A DNA stretch of 64,000 nt from Actinoplanes sp040639655. GTDB taxonomy: Bacteria; Actinomycetota; Actinomycetes; Mycobacteriales; Micromonosporaceae. Of this stretch, positions 34,036 through 43,775 are shown one piece after another. Location: assembly GCF_040639655.1 (NCBI RefSeq), contig NZ_JBFAAI010000017.1:153373-217372 (forward strand), read 5' to 3'. Within the stretch, counting starts at the first letter, position 1; each line of letters begins with the position of its first letter. The notes beneath the pieces were generated by a model that searched no databases, was not told the DNA's origin, and saw only the letters and a list, made by a program, of their open reading frames with translations. The translations under genes were made by a program, and so were the position numbers.

Positions 34036-35520
34036 GTGGGCGAGAAAGTCGACCAGACCAATTTCACCCGCGAGGACCGAACCCGCTACCGGCAGAAGAT
34101 CCGCCGCAGTCTCGACGTGTTCGCGACGATGCTGCGCGAGGCACGCTTCGAGTTCGAGCGGCCTCTGACCGGCATGGAGATCGAGCTCAACCTGATCGAC
34201 GACCACGGCGACCCGGCGATGCGCAACGCCGAGGTGCTCGGTGCGATCGCCGACCCGGACTTCCAGACGGAGCTGGGCCAGTTCAACATCGAGATCAACC
34301 TGCCACCACGGCGGCTGGCCGGTGACGACTTCGCCGAACTGGAGCGGGGCCTGCGGTCCAGCCTGAACCAGGCGGAGCGACGGGCCCGGGCGGCGGGCGC
34401 GCACATGGTGACGATCGGCATCCTGCCGACGCTGCGGCGCGAGCACCTCACCGGCGAGGCGCTCACCGTGAACCCGCGGTACCAGCTGCTCAACGAGCAG
34501 ATCTTCGCGGCCCGCGGCGAGGACCTGGACATCCGCATCGACGGGGTGGACCGGCTGGCGGTCACCACGGACACCATCGCTCCGGAGGCGGCGTGCACCA
34601 GCACCCAGTTCCATCTGCAGGTGAGCCCGGCCCAGTTCGCGGCGTACTGGAACGCCTCGCAGATCACCGCCGGCATCCAGGTGGCGCTGGGGGCGAACTC
34701 GCCGCTGCTGTTCGGCCGCGAGCTCTGGCGTGAGACCCGGATCCCGCTGTTCGAACAGGCCACCGACACCAGGTCGGAGGAGATAAGAGCACAGGGTGTA
34801 CGCCCACGCGTGTGGTTCGGCGAACGCTGGATCACCAGTGTCTTCGACCTGTTCGAGGAGAACGTCCGCTACTTCCCGGCCCTCCTGCCGATCTGTGACA
34901 TCCACGATCCGGCCGAGATCCTGGAACGCGGTGAGATCCCCGAGCTGAGCGAGTTGCGGCTGCACAACGGCACGGTCTACCGCTGGAACCGGCCGATCTA
35001 CGCGGTCGTCAACGGCCGCCCGCACCTGCGGGTGGAGAACCGGGTGATGCCGGCCGGGCCGACGGTCGCCGACACGATCGCCAACGCCGCGTTCTACTAC
35101 GGCCTGGTGCGGACCCTCGCCGAGGCCGACCGGCCGCTCTGGACGCAGATGAGCTTCCGGGCCGCCGAGGAGAACTTCCACAACTGTGCCCGGCACGGCA
35201 TCGACGCGACCGTGTTCTGGCCGGGTCACGGCACCCTGCCGGTCACCGAGCTGGTGCTGCGGCGTCTGCTGCCGCAGGCGGCGGACGGCCTCGACCTGTG
35301 GGGTGTCTCGCCGGCCCAGCGCGATCGGCTGCTCGGCATCATCGAGCAGCGTTGCCTGCGGCATCGCAACGGCGCGGCCTGGCAGGTGGAGACGCTGCAC
35401 GCGCTGGAGGCCCAGGGGCACGACCGGCAGGCGGCCCTGCACGAGATGGTGCGCCGCTACGTGCCGCTGATGCACGACAACATCCCGGTGCACGAATGGC
35501 CGGCCGCCGGCAAGGGCTGA
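34036..35520 (+). CDS. GCS2-type glutamate-cysteine ligase homologue
   Basis: A 494-residue protein of the carboxylate-amine ligase/GCS2 fold. Visible motifs are TGMEIELNLID (metal/glutamate site) near residue 43, FNIEINLPP, TSTQFHLQVSPAQF around 195 and RVENRVMPAGPTVAD around 335. Family enzymes ligate glutamate to cysteine or other amines; actinobacterial paralogues of this length often have unproven substrates. GTG 34036 is chosen because AAAGGTGG precedes it; an ATG at 33973 would add 21 atypical residues. Confidence 0.82.
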   Translation: MGEKVDQTNFTREDRTRYRQKIRRSLDVFATMLREARFEFERPLTGMEIELNLIDDHGDPAMRNAEVLGAIADPDFQTELGQFNIEINLPPRRLAGDDFAELERGLRSSLNQAERRARAAGAHMVTIGILPTLRREHLTGEALTVNPRYQLLNEQIFAARGEDLDIRIDGVDRLAVTTDTIAPEAACTSTQFHLQVSPAQFAAYWNASQITAGIQVALGANSPLLFGRELWRETRIPLFEQATDTRSEEIRAQGVRPRVWFGERWITSVFDLFEENVRYFPALLPICDIHDPAEILERGEIPELSELRLHNGTVYRWNRPIYAVVNGRPHLRVENRVMPAGPTVADTIANAAFYYGLVRTLAEADRPLWTQMSFRAAEENFHNCARHGIDATVFWPGHGTLPVTELVLRRLLPQAADGLDLWGVSPAQRDRLLGIIEQRCLRHRNGAAWQVETLHALEAQGHDRQAALHEMVRRYVPLMHDNIPVHEWPAAGKG

Positions 35521-35530
35521 TCACGGCTCA

Positions 35531-35584
35531 GTTCCCGGGACGCTCGATGTTCCCGGGACGCTCGATGTTCCCGGGACGCTCGGG
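35531..35584. repeat. Three tandem 18-bp repeats
   Basis: gttcccgggacgctcgat repeats at 35531-35548, 35549-35566 and 35567-35584 (last copy ends in ggg). Related gattccgggacgcctcgg follows. The array lies between the convergent ligase gene and the cobalamin operon and may serve termination. Confidence 0.85.
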
Positions 35585-35596
35585 GATCCCGGAGGC

Positions 35597-35983
35597 TCAG
35601 GGATTCCGGGACGCCTCGGGGGTCCGGGATGCGGCGATCGCCACGGTCACCCCGTCCCGGGCCTGTTTCGGCAGCAGCAGAACCGCGCCGGGACCGGCCG
35701 CCAGCAGGGCGGCCGCCTCGGCGACACTCGGGCTGCCGACCGCCGCCGCAGCCGCGCGCCCCGGATTCGGCACGGGCTGAGCGGCCAGGACGTCCGCCGG
35801 ATATCCGGCCAGCCGCCACCCGTACTCCCCGGCCAGCGCCCGCACCCGGTTCTCCGCGGCCCGCCGGTCCAGGGTGGCGAGCACGCCGACCTCGGCGGGG
35901 GTGAGGCCCGCCCCGGCCAGAGCGGCGAGCACCGGGGCGGTCACCGCGGCACCGCTGCGCGCGCCCAGCCCGAGAACGATCAC
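35597..35983 (-). CDS. CobE/CbiG C-terminal domain cobalamin biosynthesis protein
   Basis: A 128-residue protein with MIVLGLGARSGAAV at the start and LTPAEVGVLATLDRRAAE, features of the CbiG C-terminal/CobE domain, which takes part in corrin-ring processing. It overlaps the CobB gene by 4 bases (coupled), confirming its pathway. Compared with full CbiG the N-terminal domain is absent, so it is CobE-like. It is last in the operon. Confidence 0.8.
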   Translation of the reverse strand: MIVLGLGARSGAAVTAPVLAALAGAGLTPAEVGVLATLDRRAAENRVRALAGEYGWRLAGYPADVLAAQPVPNPGRAAAAAVGSPSVAEAAALLAAGPGAVLLLPKQARDGVTVAIAASRTPEASRNP

Positions 35984-37320
35984 CGGACCGCGGCGGCGAC
36001 CAGGTTACGGGCCAGCGCCGGCGTGCCGGCCCAGTGCAGATGCAGGTAGGACGCGTGCAGCCGGGAGCCGGCGAACCCCTCCGGGTCGGCACCGCGCCAC
36101 GCCCAGGCGGCACCGCCGGCCGGGGACAGCAGCAAGCCGGACCTCGGGTGTACGGCGGTCCGGTGGAACTCGTGCCCGGTGACCCGGGTACCGGCCGGGG
36201 CGAGCGGACTGTCCGACAGTGCCACCGCGTCCCGGTAGCCGAGGGTCAGCGACGGTGTCATGGCCGCGTCGGCGTCGAGCACCCCGCACATCGGTTCGCC
36301 GTCCAGGGTCCGGCACAGCCACAGCAGGCCCGCACACTCCGCCGCGATGACACCACCGAAGTTCCGGACATCGGCCAGCAGCTCGGCGTTCCCGGACAGC
36401 GCGGACGCGTACACCTCGGGGAAGCCACCGCCGACCACCAGTGCCCGTGCCCCCGCGGGCAGTGCCGGATCGTGCAGCGGGTCGAACGGGACGACCGTCG
36501 CTCCCGCCCCGGTCAGAAGTTCGGTCGTCTCGGCGTACGAGAAGGAGAAAGCCGGACCACCGGCGACCGCGACGACCGGACCGCCCGGCACCGGGTCCTC
36601 GATGAGGGGTGTCCACGCGGTGGCCGCCAGCGGCGGGACCGAACGCGCCACCGCGGCGACCGCGTCCAGGTCGACCGACGCCGCGATCAGCGTCGCCATG
36701 GCGTCCACCGAGGCCAGCGCCTCGGCGTGGCGTTCAGCCGCCGGGATCAGCCCGAGATGCCGGGACGGCGCCGCGACCGCGTCGGCGCGCCGCAACGCAC
36801 CGAGCACCGGTGTGCCGACCTCCTCGCAGGCGTCGCGCAGGATCTGCTCGTGCCGGTCCGACCCGACCCGGTTGAGGATCACCCCGGCGATCCGGGCGTT
36901 GCCGAAACTGCGGAAGCCGTGCACCAGCGCGGCGATCGACCGGCCCTGCGCCGCCGCGTCGATCACCATGATCACCGGAGCGTCGAGGAGCGCCGCGACC
37001 TGTGCCGTGGACCCGGCCTCACCGGCGCCGGTCCGCCCGTCGTACAGGCCCATCACGCCCTCGACGATCGCCAGGTCGGCACCCGCCGAACCATGCGCGA
37101 ACAGTGGGGCGACCAGGTTCTCCCCCACCATGACCGGGTCCAGGTTGCGTCCCGGCCGCCCGGCGGCGAGCGCGTGATAGCCCGGATCGATGTAGTCCGG
37201 CCCCACCTTGAACGGCGCCACCCGGAGGCCGCGCCGCGCGAACGCCGCCAGCAGCCCGGTGGCCACGGTCGTCTTGCCGTGCCCGCTGGCCGGAGCCGCG
37301 ATCACCACCCGGTTCACCAC
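35980..37320 (-). CDS. cobB: Cobyrinate a,c-diamide synthase
   Basis: A 446-residue CbiA/CobB enzyme that amidates the a and c side chains of cobyrinate using glutamine and ATP. The N-terminal dethiobiotin-synthetase-like domain has APASGHGKTTVATGL and KVGPDYIDPGYH; the C-terminal class I glutamine amidotransferase domain has IAAECAGLLWL with the nucleophilic Cys near residue 325. Its GTG start overlaps cobO by 7 bases, so the genes are coupled. It also overlaps the CobE-like gene downstream. Confidence 0.9.
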   Translation of the reverse strand: MVNRVVIAAPASGHGKTTVATGLLAAFARRGLRVAPFKVGPDYIDPGYHALAAGRPGRNLDPVMVGENLVAPLFAHGSAGADLAIVEGVMGLYDGRTGAGEAGSTAQVAALLDAPVIMVIDAAAQGRSIAALVHGFRSFGNARIAGVILNRVGSDRHEQILRDACEEVGTPVLGALRRADAVAAPSRHLGLIPAAERHAEALASVDAMATLIAASVDLDAVAAVARSVPPLAATAWTPLIEDPVPGGPVVAVAGGPAFSFSYAETTELLTGAGATVVPFDPLHDPALPAGARALVVGGGFPEVYASALSGNAELLADVRNFGGVIAAECAGLLWLCRTLDGEPMCGVLDADAAMTPSLTLGYRDAVALSDSPLAPAGTRVTGHEFHRTAVHPRSGLLLSPAGGAAWAWRGADPEGFAGSRLHASYLHLHWAGTPALARNLVAAAVR

Positions 37321-37913
37321 TCGATGCCCTGCTGCCCTTTACGACCCGCGTCCATCGGGTGCTTCACCTTCGTCATCTCGGTCACCAGGTCGGCCGCCGC
37401 GATCAGATCCGGATGCGCGTCCCGCCCGGTGATCACCACATGCTGCGTACCGGGCCGGTTCGCGAGCGTCTCGATCACGTCGGCGACGTCCACCCAGCCC
37501 CACTTCATCGGATAGGTGAACTCGTCCAGAACGTAGAACCGGTAGGTCTCGGCAGCCAGGTCCCGCTTGATCTGCGCCCACCCCTCGGCGGCCTCCACGG
37601 CATGGTCGCGCTCGGTGCCGGCCCGCTGGATCCAGGACCAGCCCTCACCCATCTTGTGCCAGGTCACCGGAGCTTTCCCGGCCTCCCCGAGCGCCTTGAG
37701 AGCGGCCTCCTCACCGACCTTCCACTTCTCCGACTTGACGAACTGGAACACCCCGATCGGCCAGCCGGCACTCCATGCCCGCAACGCCATCCCGAACGCC
37801 GCCGTCGACTTGCCCTTGCCCGGCCCGGTGTGCACCGCGAACACCGCCTGCCGCCGGCGCTGCCGCGTCGTCAGCCCGTCATCGGGCACGCTGGTGACTT
37901 TTCCCTGCGGCAC
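37314..37913 (-). CDS. cobO: Cob(I)yrinic acid a,c-diamide adenosyltransferase
   Basis: A 199-residue CobO/BtuR-type enzyme that attaches the 5'-deoxyadenosyl group to the cobalt of corrinoids. VHTGPGKGKSTAAFGMALRA is the P-loop that binds ATP, followed by GWPIGVFQFVKSEKWKVGEE and the conserved VLDEFTYP. GTG 37913 is chosen because CGAGGAGG precedes it and relatives start MPQGK. It lies about 210 bases downstream of the chelatase-like gene, with a hairpin between them. Confidence 0.9.
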   Translation of the reverse strand: MPQGKVTSVPDDGLTTRQRRRQAVFAVHTGPGKGKSTAAFGMALRAWSAGWPIGVFQFVKSEKWKVGEEAALKALGEAGKAPVTWHKMGEGWSWIQRAGTERDHAVEAAEGWAQIKRDLAAETYRFYVLDEFTYPMKWGWVDVADVIETLANRPGTQHVVITGRDAHPDLIAAADLVTEMTKVKHPMDAGRKGQQGIEW

Positions 37914-38011
37914 AACCCCTCCTCGAACCACCACTCGTTACGCATCGCTGACTGCCGCGATTCGCCGGTACGGCCAGCCGGTCCCGCCTCGCGTCTCGAC
38001 CGGGAGCCGTA

Positions 38012-38032
38012 CCCCCGAACGGGTTTCGGGGG
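38012..38032 (-). terminator. Small hairpin between chelatase-like and cobO genes
   Basis: cccccgaa (38012-38019) pairs with ttcggggg (38025-38032). It may weaken read-through into cobO, or mark a separate cobO transcript. Confidence 0.45.
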
Positions 38033-38121
38033 CGCGAGCGCGTGTCCGGACCGCCGGCCGGCTTTTGGGTCGGCGAAGACTTGCTGAGCTACGCCTCGGG
38101 GACGTCCCGCGGCTGTACGGA

Positions 38122-40299
38122 TCACGCAGCGCGCCGGTAGGCGCGATCCGGGGCGTGGCCGGGCCCCGGCGGGGGCGACGACGGACCGCGGCGAACACTC
38201 GTGGCGTCCAGCTGTTCCAGGGGCATGACGTCTGCCGACAGCGCGGCGGCGAGCCGGCGGGCCAGGCCCAGCCGGATCGGCCCGGACTCGCAGTCAACGA
38301 CCACGGTGGACACACCGGCCAGCGCCGATGCCAGCCGTAGCGGGTCGGGCCCGCTGGTGACGCGGCCGTCGGTGACGATCACCAGCAGCGGACGGCGACG
38401 CGGGTCGCGCCGGCGTTCGGTGGCGATCGTGGCGACGGCGGCCCGCAGTCCGGCGGCGAGCGGCGTGCGGCCGCCGGTCCGCAGGGCTGCCAGTCGCTGC
38501 ACGCCCACCTCGTGGCTTGATGTCGGGGGCAGCACCACCTCGGCGTCGCTGCCCCGGAAGGTGATCATCCCGATCCGGTCCCGCCGCTGGTAGGCGTCTC
38601 GCAGCAAGGACAGCACGGCCGTCTTGACCAGTGTCATCCGCTTGCGTGCGGCCATCGAACCGGAGGCGTCCACGACGAAGAGCACGAGGTTCGCCTCCCG
38701 CCCGACGTGCACCGACTCGCGCAGGTCCCGCGGCTCCACCCGGATCCCCCGTACCGCACCGGCGGCGCCGGCCGCGCCGCCCTCAGAAGCACCGGCACCG
38801 TCGAGGGCGGGTCGGTCCAGGGCGGCTCGGTCCAGGGCGGCTCGGAGGGTGGCGAACAGGTGCGGAGCGCCGGAGATCTTGCCCTGCGGCAGCCGGGCAC
38901 CCACGACGCGGCCGCGCCGGGCGAAGGCCGGGGAGCGCCGGCCGGCGTGACCGCCCTCGCCACGGGCCGCGATCCGCAGCGTGCGCGGACGGTACGCGGT
39001 TCCGGCGGCGGCCACCGCCCCGGACGGTGACCGGCCGGTGGCGGGGTCGTCGGTGGACGCCGACGGATCAGGTCCCGGCGAGGGTTCCCGGCCGGGGCCG
39101 GCGGGCATGTCGGACTCGCTCGGCGGGTGGGTGCTCCCGCCCGTACCGCCGGAGGGGTTCTGCGGGCCGGGAGAACCGCCTCCGCCGCCCGGGCCGTCGT
39201 CGTCGGGACCGTCGTCGCCGGAGGGGTCCGTGGAGCCCGGGACGCCCGGCGTCTCCGGTGGCGCGGCGTCCTCCTCCTCGGCCTGGCGTTCGGCCTCGGC
39301 CAGGGCATCGTCGAGTTTCTGTTCGTCGGTGCCGGGCGGGTCGAGCGGGTCGGTACGGCGCCGGTGCGGAAGGGCCAGCCGGGCCGCGTCGCGGACGTCG
39401 TCGGCGGTGACCCGGTCGCGGCCGTGCCAGGCCGCAAGCGTCACCGCGCAGCGGGCCACCACGATGTCGGCACGCATGCCGTCGACACCGTAGGCGAGGC
39501 AGACGCGGGCGATCCGATCGAGTTCGGCGTCCGGCAGATCCACCGACGGCAGAACGGCGCGGGCCGCGGCGATGCGCGCCGCGTAGTCACGTTCCTGCTG
39601 CTCGTAGCGGGCGGCGAAACCGGCCGGGTCGGCCTCGTAGGCGAGCCGGCGCCGGACCACCTCGGCGCGCTGGCGGGCGTCGCGGGGCGCGGCGACCGTG
39701 ACGACCAGGCCGAACCGGTCGACGAGTTGCGGGCGGGGCTCGCCCTCCTCCGGGTTCATGGTGCCGACCAGCAGGAACCGGGCGGCGTGCTTGACCGAGA
39801 CGCCGTCCCGCTCGACGTGGGCGCGGCCCATCGCGGCGGCGTCGAGAAGCAGGTCCACGAGGTGGTCGGGAAGGAGGTTGACCTCGTCGACGTAGAGGAC
39901 GCCCCGGTGTGCGGCGGCCAGCAGTCCCGGCTCGTACGCCTTCACGCCGTCGCTGAGGGCCCGCTGCAGGTCGAGGGTGCCGACGACGCGGTCCTCGGTG
40001 GCGCCGACGGGCAGTTCCACGAGGCTCGCGGGCCGGTCGTCCGACGGCCCGCCCGGTGTGTGCGGGCCGTCGGGACAAGCGGGGTCGGGCGCGGCCGGGT
40101 CACAGGCGAACCGGCAGCCGTGCACGACCGTAACCTGCGGCAACAGGCTGGCCAGGGCGCGGACCACGGTGCTCTTGGCGGTGCCTTTCTCGCCCCGGAC
40201 GAGAACCCCGCCGACGGCCGGGGACACCGCGGTCAGCAGCAGGGCGAGACGTAGGTCGTCGAGGCCGACCACAGCCGAGAACGGGTACGGAGTCGTCAC
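38122..40299 (-). CDS. Putative cobaltochelatase/magnesium chelatase subunit I-D fusion (AAA+ and VWA)
   Basis: A 725-residue protein. The N-terminal AAA+ ChlI-like domain carries Walker A GEKGTAKST near residue 45 and YVDEVNLLPDHL near 145; a long acidic, proline-rich linker (about 330-450) joins it to a C-terminal von Willebrand A domain with LFVVDASGSMAARKR (MIDAS). This ChlI-ChlD fusion is the actinobacterial partner of CobN-type cobalt insertion. GTG 40299 is chosen because GAAGGG precedes it and homology begins at TTPYPFSAVVG; the longer frame runs into the riboswitch. It is the first gene of the B12-regulated operon. Confidence 0.85.
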   Translation of the reverse strand: MTTPYPFSAVVGLDDLRLALLLTAVSPAVGGVLVRGEKGTAKSTVVRALASLLPQVTVVHGCRFACDPAAPDPACPDGPHTPGGPSDDRPASLVELPVGATEDRVVGTLDLQRALSDGVKAYEPGLLAAAHRGVLYVDEVNLLPDHLVDLLLDAAAMGRAHVERDGVSVKHAARFLLVGTMNPEEGEPRPQLVDRFGLVVTVAAPRDARQRAEVVRRRLAYEADPAGFAARYEQQERDYAARIAAARAVLPSVDLPDAELDRIARVCLAYGVDGMRADIVVARCAVTLAAWHGRDRVTADDVRDAARLALPHRRRTDPLDPPGTDEQKLDDALAEAERQAEEEDAAPPETPGVPGSTDPSGDDGPDDDGPGGGGGSPGPQNPSGGTGGSTHPPSESDMPAGPGREPSPGPDPSASTDDPATGRSPSGAVAAAGTAYRPRTLRIAARGEGGHAGRRSPAFARRGRVVGARLPQGKISGAPHLFATLRAALDRAALDRPALDGAGASEGGAAGAAGAVRGIRVEPRDLRESVHVGREANLVLFVVDASGSMAARKRMTLVKTAVLSLLRDAYQRRDRIGMITFRGSDAEVVLPPTSSHEVGVQRLAALRTGGRTPLAAGLRAAVATIATERRRDPRRRPLLVIVTDGRVTSGPDPLRLASALAGVSTVVVDCESGPIRLGLARRLAAALSADVMPLEQLDATSVRRGPSSPPPGPGHAPDRAYRRAA

Positions 40300-40344
40300 C
40301 AGGATCCCTTCGGTGCGGGTGTCCACGCCCGCGCGTCGGTTGTC

Positions 40345-40485
40345 ACGAGCGGCCGGAGTTCCTGGCTCCCGGAAAGCCCTGTCGACGAGCCACCGGTCAC
40401 AGTGGCGGGACCGTCCCGGATTCGCACCGGGTTCCTCCGCTACCGCTCGCCGGTCACTCTTCCCGACCGGCCGGGCACCCGTCAA
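40345..40485 (-). ncRNA. Cobalamin (B12) riboswitch
   Basis: On the minus strand the leader shows the AdoCbl aptamer signatures: ACCCGGTGCGAATCCGGGA, GGTCCCGCCACTGTGACCGG (about 40391-40435) and the B12 box GGGAGCCAGGAACTCCGGCC (40351-40370). It lies about 50-185 bases before the start of the chelatase-like gene and should repress cobalamin synthesis when AdoCbl is plentiful. Confidence 0.9.
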
Positions 40486-40503
40486 CGCGGGGTCCGTCAC
40501 GGC

Positions 40504-40577
40504 CGTCCCGCCGGGGCGAGCAACCGGCTGGGCGGGTTCGGTCACCACCGTCCCGCCGGGACGAGCAACCGGCTGGA
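40504..40577. repeat. 45-bp tandem doublet next to riboswitch
   Basis: cgtcccgccgggRcgagcaaccggctgg occurs at 40504 and 40549 with one internal difference. It lies upstream of the riboswitch, where its promoter is expected. Confidence 0.7.
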
Positions 40578-40627
40578 CGCCACCGTTGTCTCGGCGTCGA
40601 TGAGACAACGGTGGCGTCCAGCCAGGG
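40571..40627 (+). repeat. Palindromic dispersed repeat, copy 2 (perfect hairpin)
   Basis: Arms 40571-40592 and 40602-40623 are perfectly complementary over 22 bp with a 9-base loop. The right half resembles the element at 8383-8445 at about 23 of 27 positions. The kinase gene ends at 40632, so on the minus strand it also functions as its terminator. Confidence 0.8.
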
Positions 40628-40631
40628 TTGA

Positions 40632-42182
40632 TCAGGAGCGGACGGCCTTCTCGGTGCTGGGGAGAGGTTCCGGGGCGAGGCGGTCGAGTTCGGCGACGAC
40701 GTCCAGGACGGCCAGGGCGGACTTCTCCACGAGCGGCCGCAGCCGGCGGTAGAACTCGGCGTCGTCCGGGTCGGGGCGGACCGGCCGGCCGGTATGCACC
40801 AGCGCGGCGGCCTGGTCGAGGTCGGGCAGTTCACCGAGGGCGTGCCGGCCGAGCAGGCAGGCGCCCAGCGCGGTGCCCTCGGGCACGTCGGCCACCGTGA
40901 CCGGCAGGTCCAGGGCGGCGGCGAGCACGTCGACCCACAGTTTGGAGGCGGCCGCCCCGCCGGTGGCCCGGATCTCGGTGAGCGGGTGGCCCTCGGCGTC
41001 GAACGAGTCGCGGACCAGCGCCAGTTGCTGGCAGACACCCTCGACGGCGGCCCGGACGAGGTGCGGGCGGCCGTGCTCGCGGCGCAGCCCGAGGTAGGCG
41101 CCGCGCAGGCCGGGCCGCCACCACGGGGCCCGCTCGCCGAGCAGGTACGGCAGGCAGAGCAGGCCCTCGCTGCCGGCGACGACCCGGGACGCCTCCTCCA
41201 GCAGGGCCGCGTCCCGCTCGTCGGCGTCCTCGCCGTCGCCGCCGGGCATCAGGGTCTGCCCGGCCCAGCGGACCACCGAGCCGGCGTTGTTGACGGCTCC
41301 GCCGATCACCCAGCGGTCCTCGGTGAGGGCGTAGCAGAAGAGCCGGCCGGCGGCGTCGGCGGTGGGAACGCCGACGACGGTACGCAAGGCGCCGCTGGTG
41401 CCGAGCGACACCGCCCCGATGCCGGCCGGGGTGGCGCCGACCCCGAGGTTGGCCAGCGGCCCGTCGGCGGCGCCGATGATCAGCGGGGTGCCGGCGTCCA
41501 GGCCGGCGGCGGCGGTGATCTCGGTGCTGAGCCGCAGGGACGTGGTCGTCGGCACCACCTCGGCCAGTTGCGAGTGGCGTACCCCGGCGATCTCGACGGC
41601 CTCGTCGTCCCACCGCCGGGCGTGGATGTCGTAGAGGCCGGTGCCGGAGGCGATCGACAGGTCGACCTGGAACGGCCCGCCGGTGAGCGCCGCGACGATC
41701 AGCTCCTTGACCCCGCCCCAGCGCGCGGCGCCACGCAGCGTGCCGGGGTCGGTCTCGGCCCACCAGGCAAGCTTGGGCAGCGGCGACATCGGGTGGACCG
41801 GGGTGCCGGTGCGGGCCTGGAGCTCTCTGGCCCGGCCCTCGGCGACGATGCGTTCGCACTGCGCGGCGGCCCGGTTGTCGGCCCAGGTGACGACCGGCCC
41901 GGCCGGCTTGCCGTCGCCGTCCATCGGGACGAGCGCGTGCAGGAACGAGCTGAGACTGATCGCGATCACCCGGTCGCCGCGCTCACGGCAGGCCGCGGCC
42001 ACGTCGATCAATGCCTTCCGCGCCGCGTCGGCGAGCTGGACCGGGTCGAGCTCGGCGCGGCCCGGAGCGGGCACGGCGAGCGGGTAGTGGACACTCGTCA
42101 GAGCGCGGATCTCACCATCCGGCCCCGCGGCGATTCCCTTGGTCGAGGTGGTCCCGGTGTCGATGCCGATCACGACGTCCAT
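40632..42182 (-). CDS. FGGY-family gluconokinase
   Basis: A 516-residue sugar kinase. VIGIDTGTTSTKGIA is the N-terminal phosphate-binding motif, VSLGTSGALRT and GEGxPW-type LLGERAPWWRPG follow, and ATGGAAASKLWVDVLA is the C-terminal FGGY ATP-binding signature. The overall pattern is closest to gluconokinase (gluconate to 6-phosphogluconate), but xylulokinase is an alternative. It starts at ATG 42182. It lies alone between the riboswitch region and citrate synthase; no local regulator is evident. Confidence 0.85.
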   Translation of the reverse strand: MDVVIGIDTGTTSTKGIAAGPDGEIRALTSVHYPLAVPAPGRAELDPVQLADAARKALIDVAAACRERGDRVIAISLSSFLHALVPMDGDGKPAGPVVTWADNRAAAQCERIVAEGRARELQARTGTPVHPMSPLPKLAWWAETDPGTLRGAARWGGVKELIVAALTGGPFQVDLSIASGTGLYDIHARRWDDEAVEIAGVRHSQLAEVVPTTTSLRLSTEITAAAGLDAGTPLIIGAADGPLANLGVGATPAGIGAVSLGTSGALRTVVGVPTADAAGRLFCYALTEDRWVIGGAVNNAGSVVRWAGQTLMPGGDGEDADERDAALLEEASRVVAGSEGLLCLPYLLGERAPWWRPGLRGAYLGLRREHGRPHLVRAAVEGVCQQLALVRDSFDAEGHPLTEIRATGGAAASKLWVDVLAAALDLPVTVADVPEGTALGACLLGRHALGELPDLDQAAALVHTGRPVRPDPDDAEFYRRLRPLVEKSALAVLDVVAELDRLAPEPLPSTEKAVRS

Positions 42183-42268
42183 ACGTCTCCTCCTGCCGCA
42201 CTTCCCTGCCGTGGGAGCCTTTCATGCCCGCCGGGGCCACCGGCCAAGCCCTCCCCGCGGCGCACACA

Positions 42269-42306
42269 CAGCAGCGCCCCGCCGGGAGTCCGGCGGGGCG
42301 CTGCTG
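42269..42306 (-). terminator. Terminator after citrate synthase
   Basis: cagcagcgccccgccgg (42269-42285) and ccggcggggcgctgctg (42290-42306) form a perfect 17-bp stem with a 4-base loop, 14 bases after the citrate synthase stop. Confidence 0.85.
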
Positions 42307-42319
42307 AGGTGGATCCGGG

Positions 42320-43603
<1,284 letters not shown>

Positions 43604-43659
43604 GTATTTCCCTCACTTCACCGGCAGATGTCCCAAAGATTTTGCCGTTCACCGTAAAC

Positions 43660-43699
43660 CCTCAACCTGAATGGGTCATCAGGTGGCCACCGGTTGAGG
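43660..43699. promoter_or_regulatory. Nested inverted repeat between citrate synthase and universal stress genes
   Basis: cctcaacc (43660-43667) pairs with ggttgagg (43692-43699); inside, cctga (43666-43670) pairs with tcagg (43679-43683). It lies within the upstream region of both divergent genes and is an operator candidate. Confidence 0.45.
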
Positions 43700-43725
43700 C
43701 ATTGGTCACCAGTACGTATGGGTCG

Positions 43726-43753
43726 TTGCGCCATAGACAATGGTCGGTATATT
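43726..43753 (+). promoter_or_regulatory. Probable promoter of universal stress gene
   Basis: TTGCGC (43726-43731), a 16-base spacer and TATATT (43748-43753) form a plausible housekeeping-type promoter; transcription would start near 43760, about 15 bases before the ATG. Confidence 0.5.
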
Positions 43754-43775
43754 GCGACTTCGTTACGGAGGGCCC

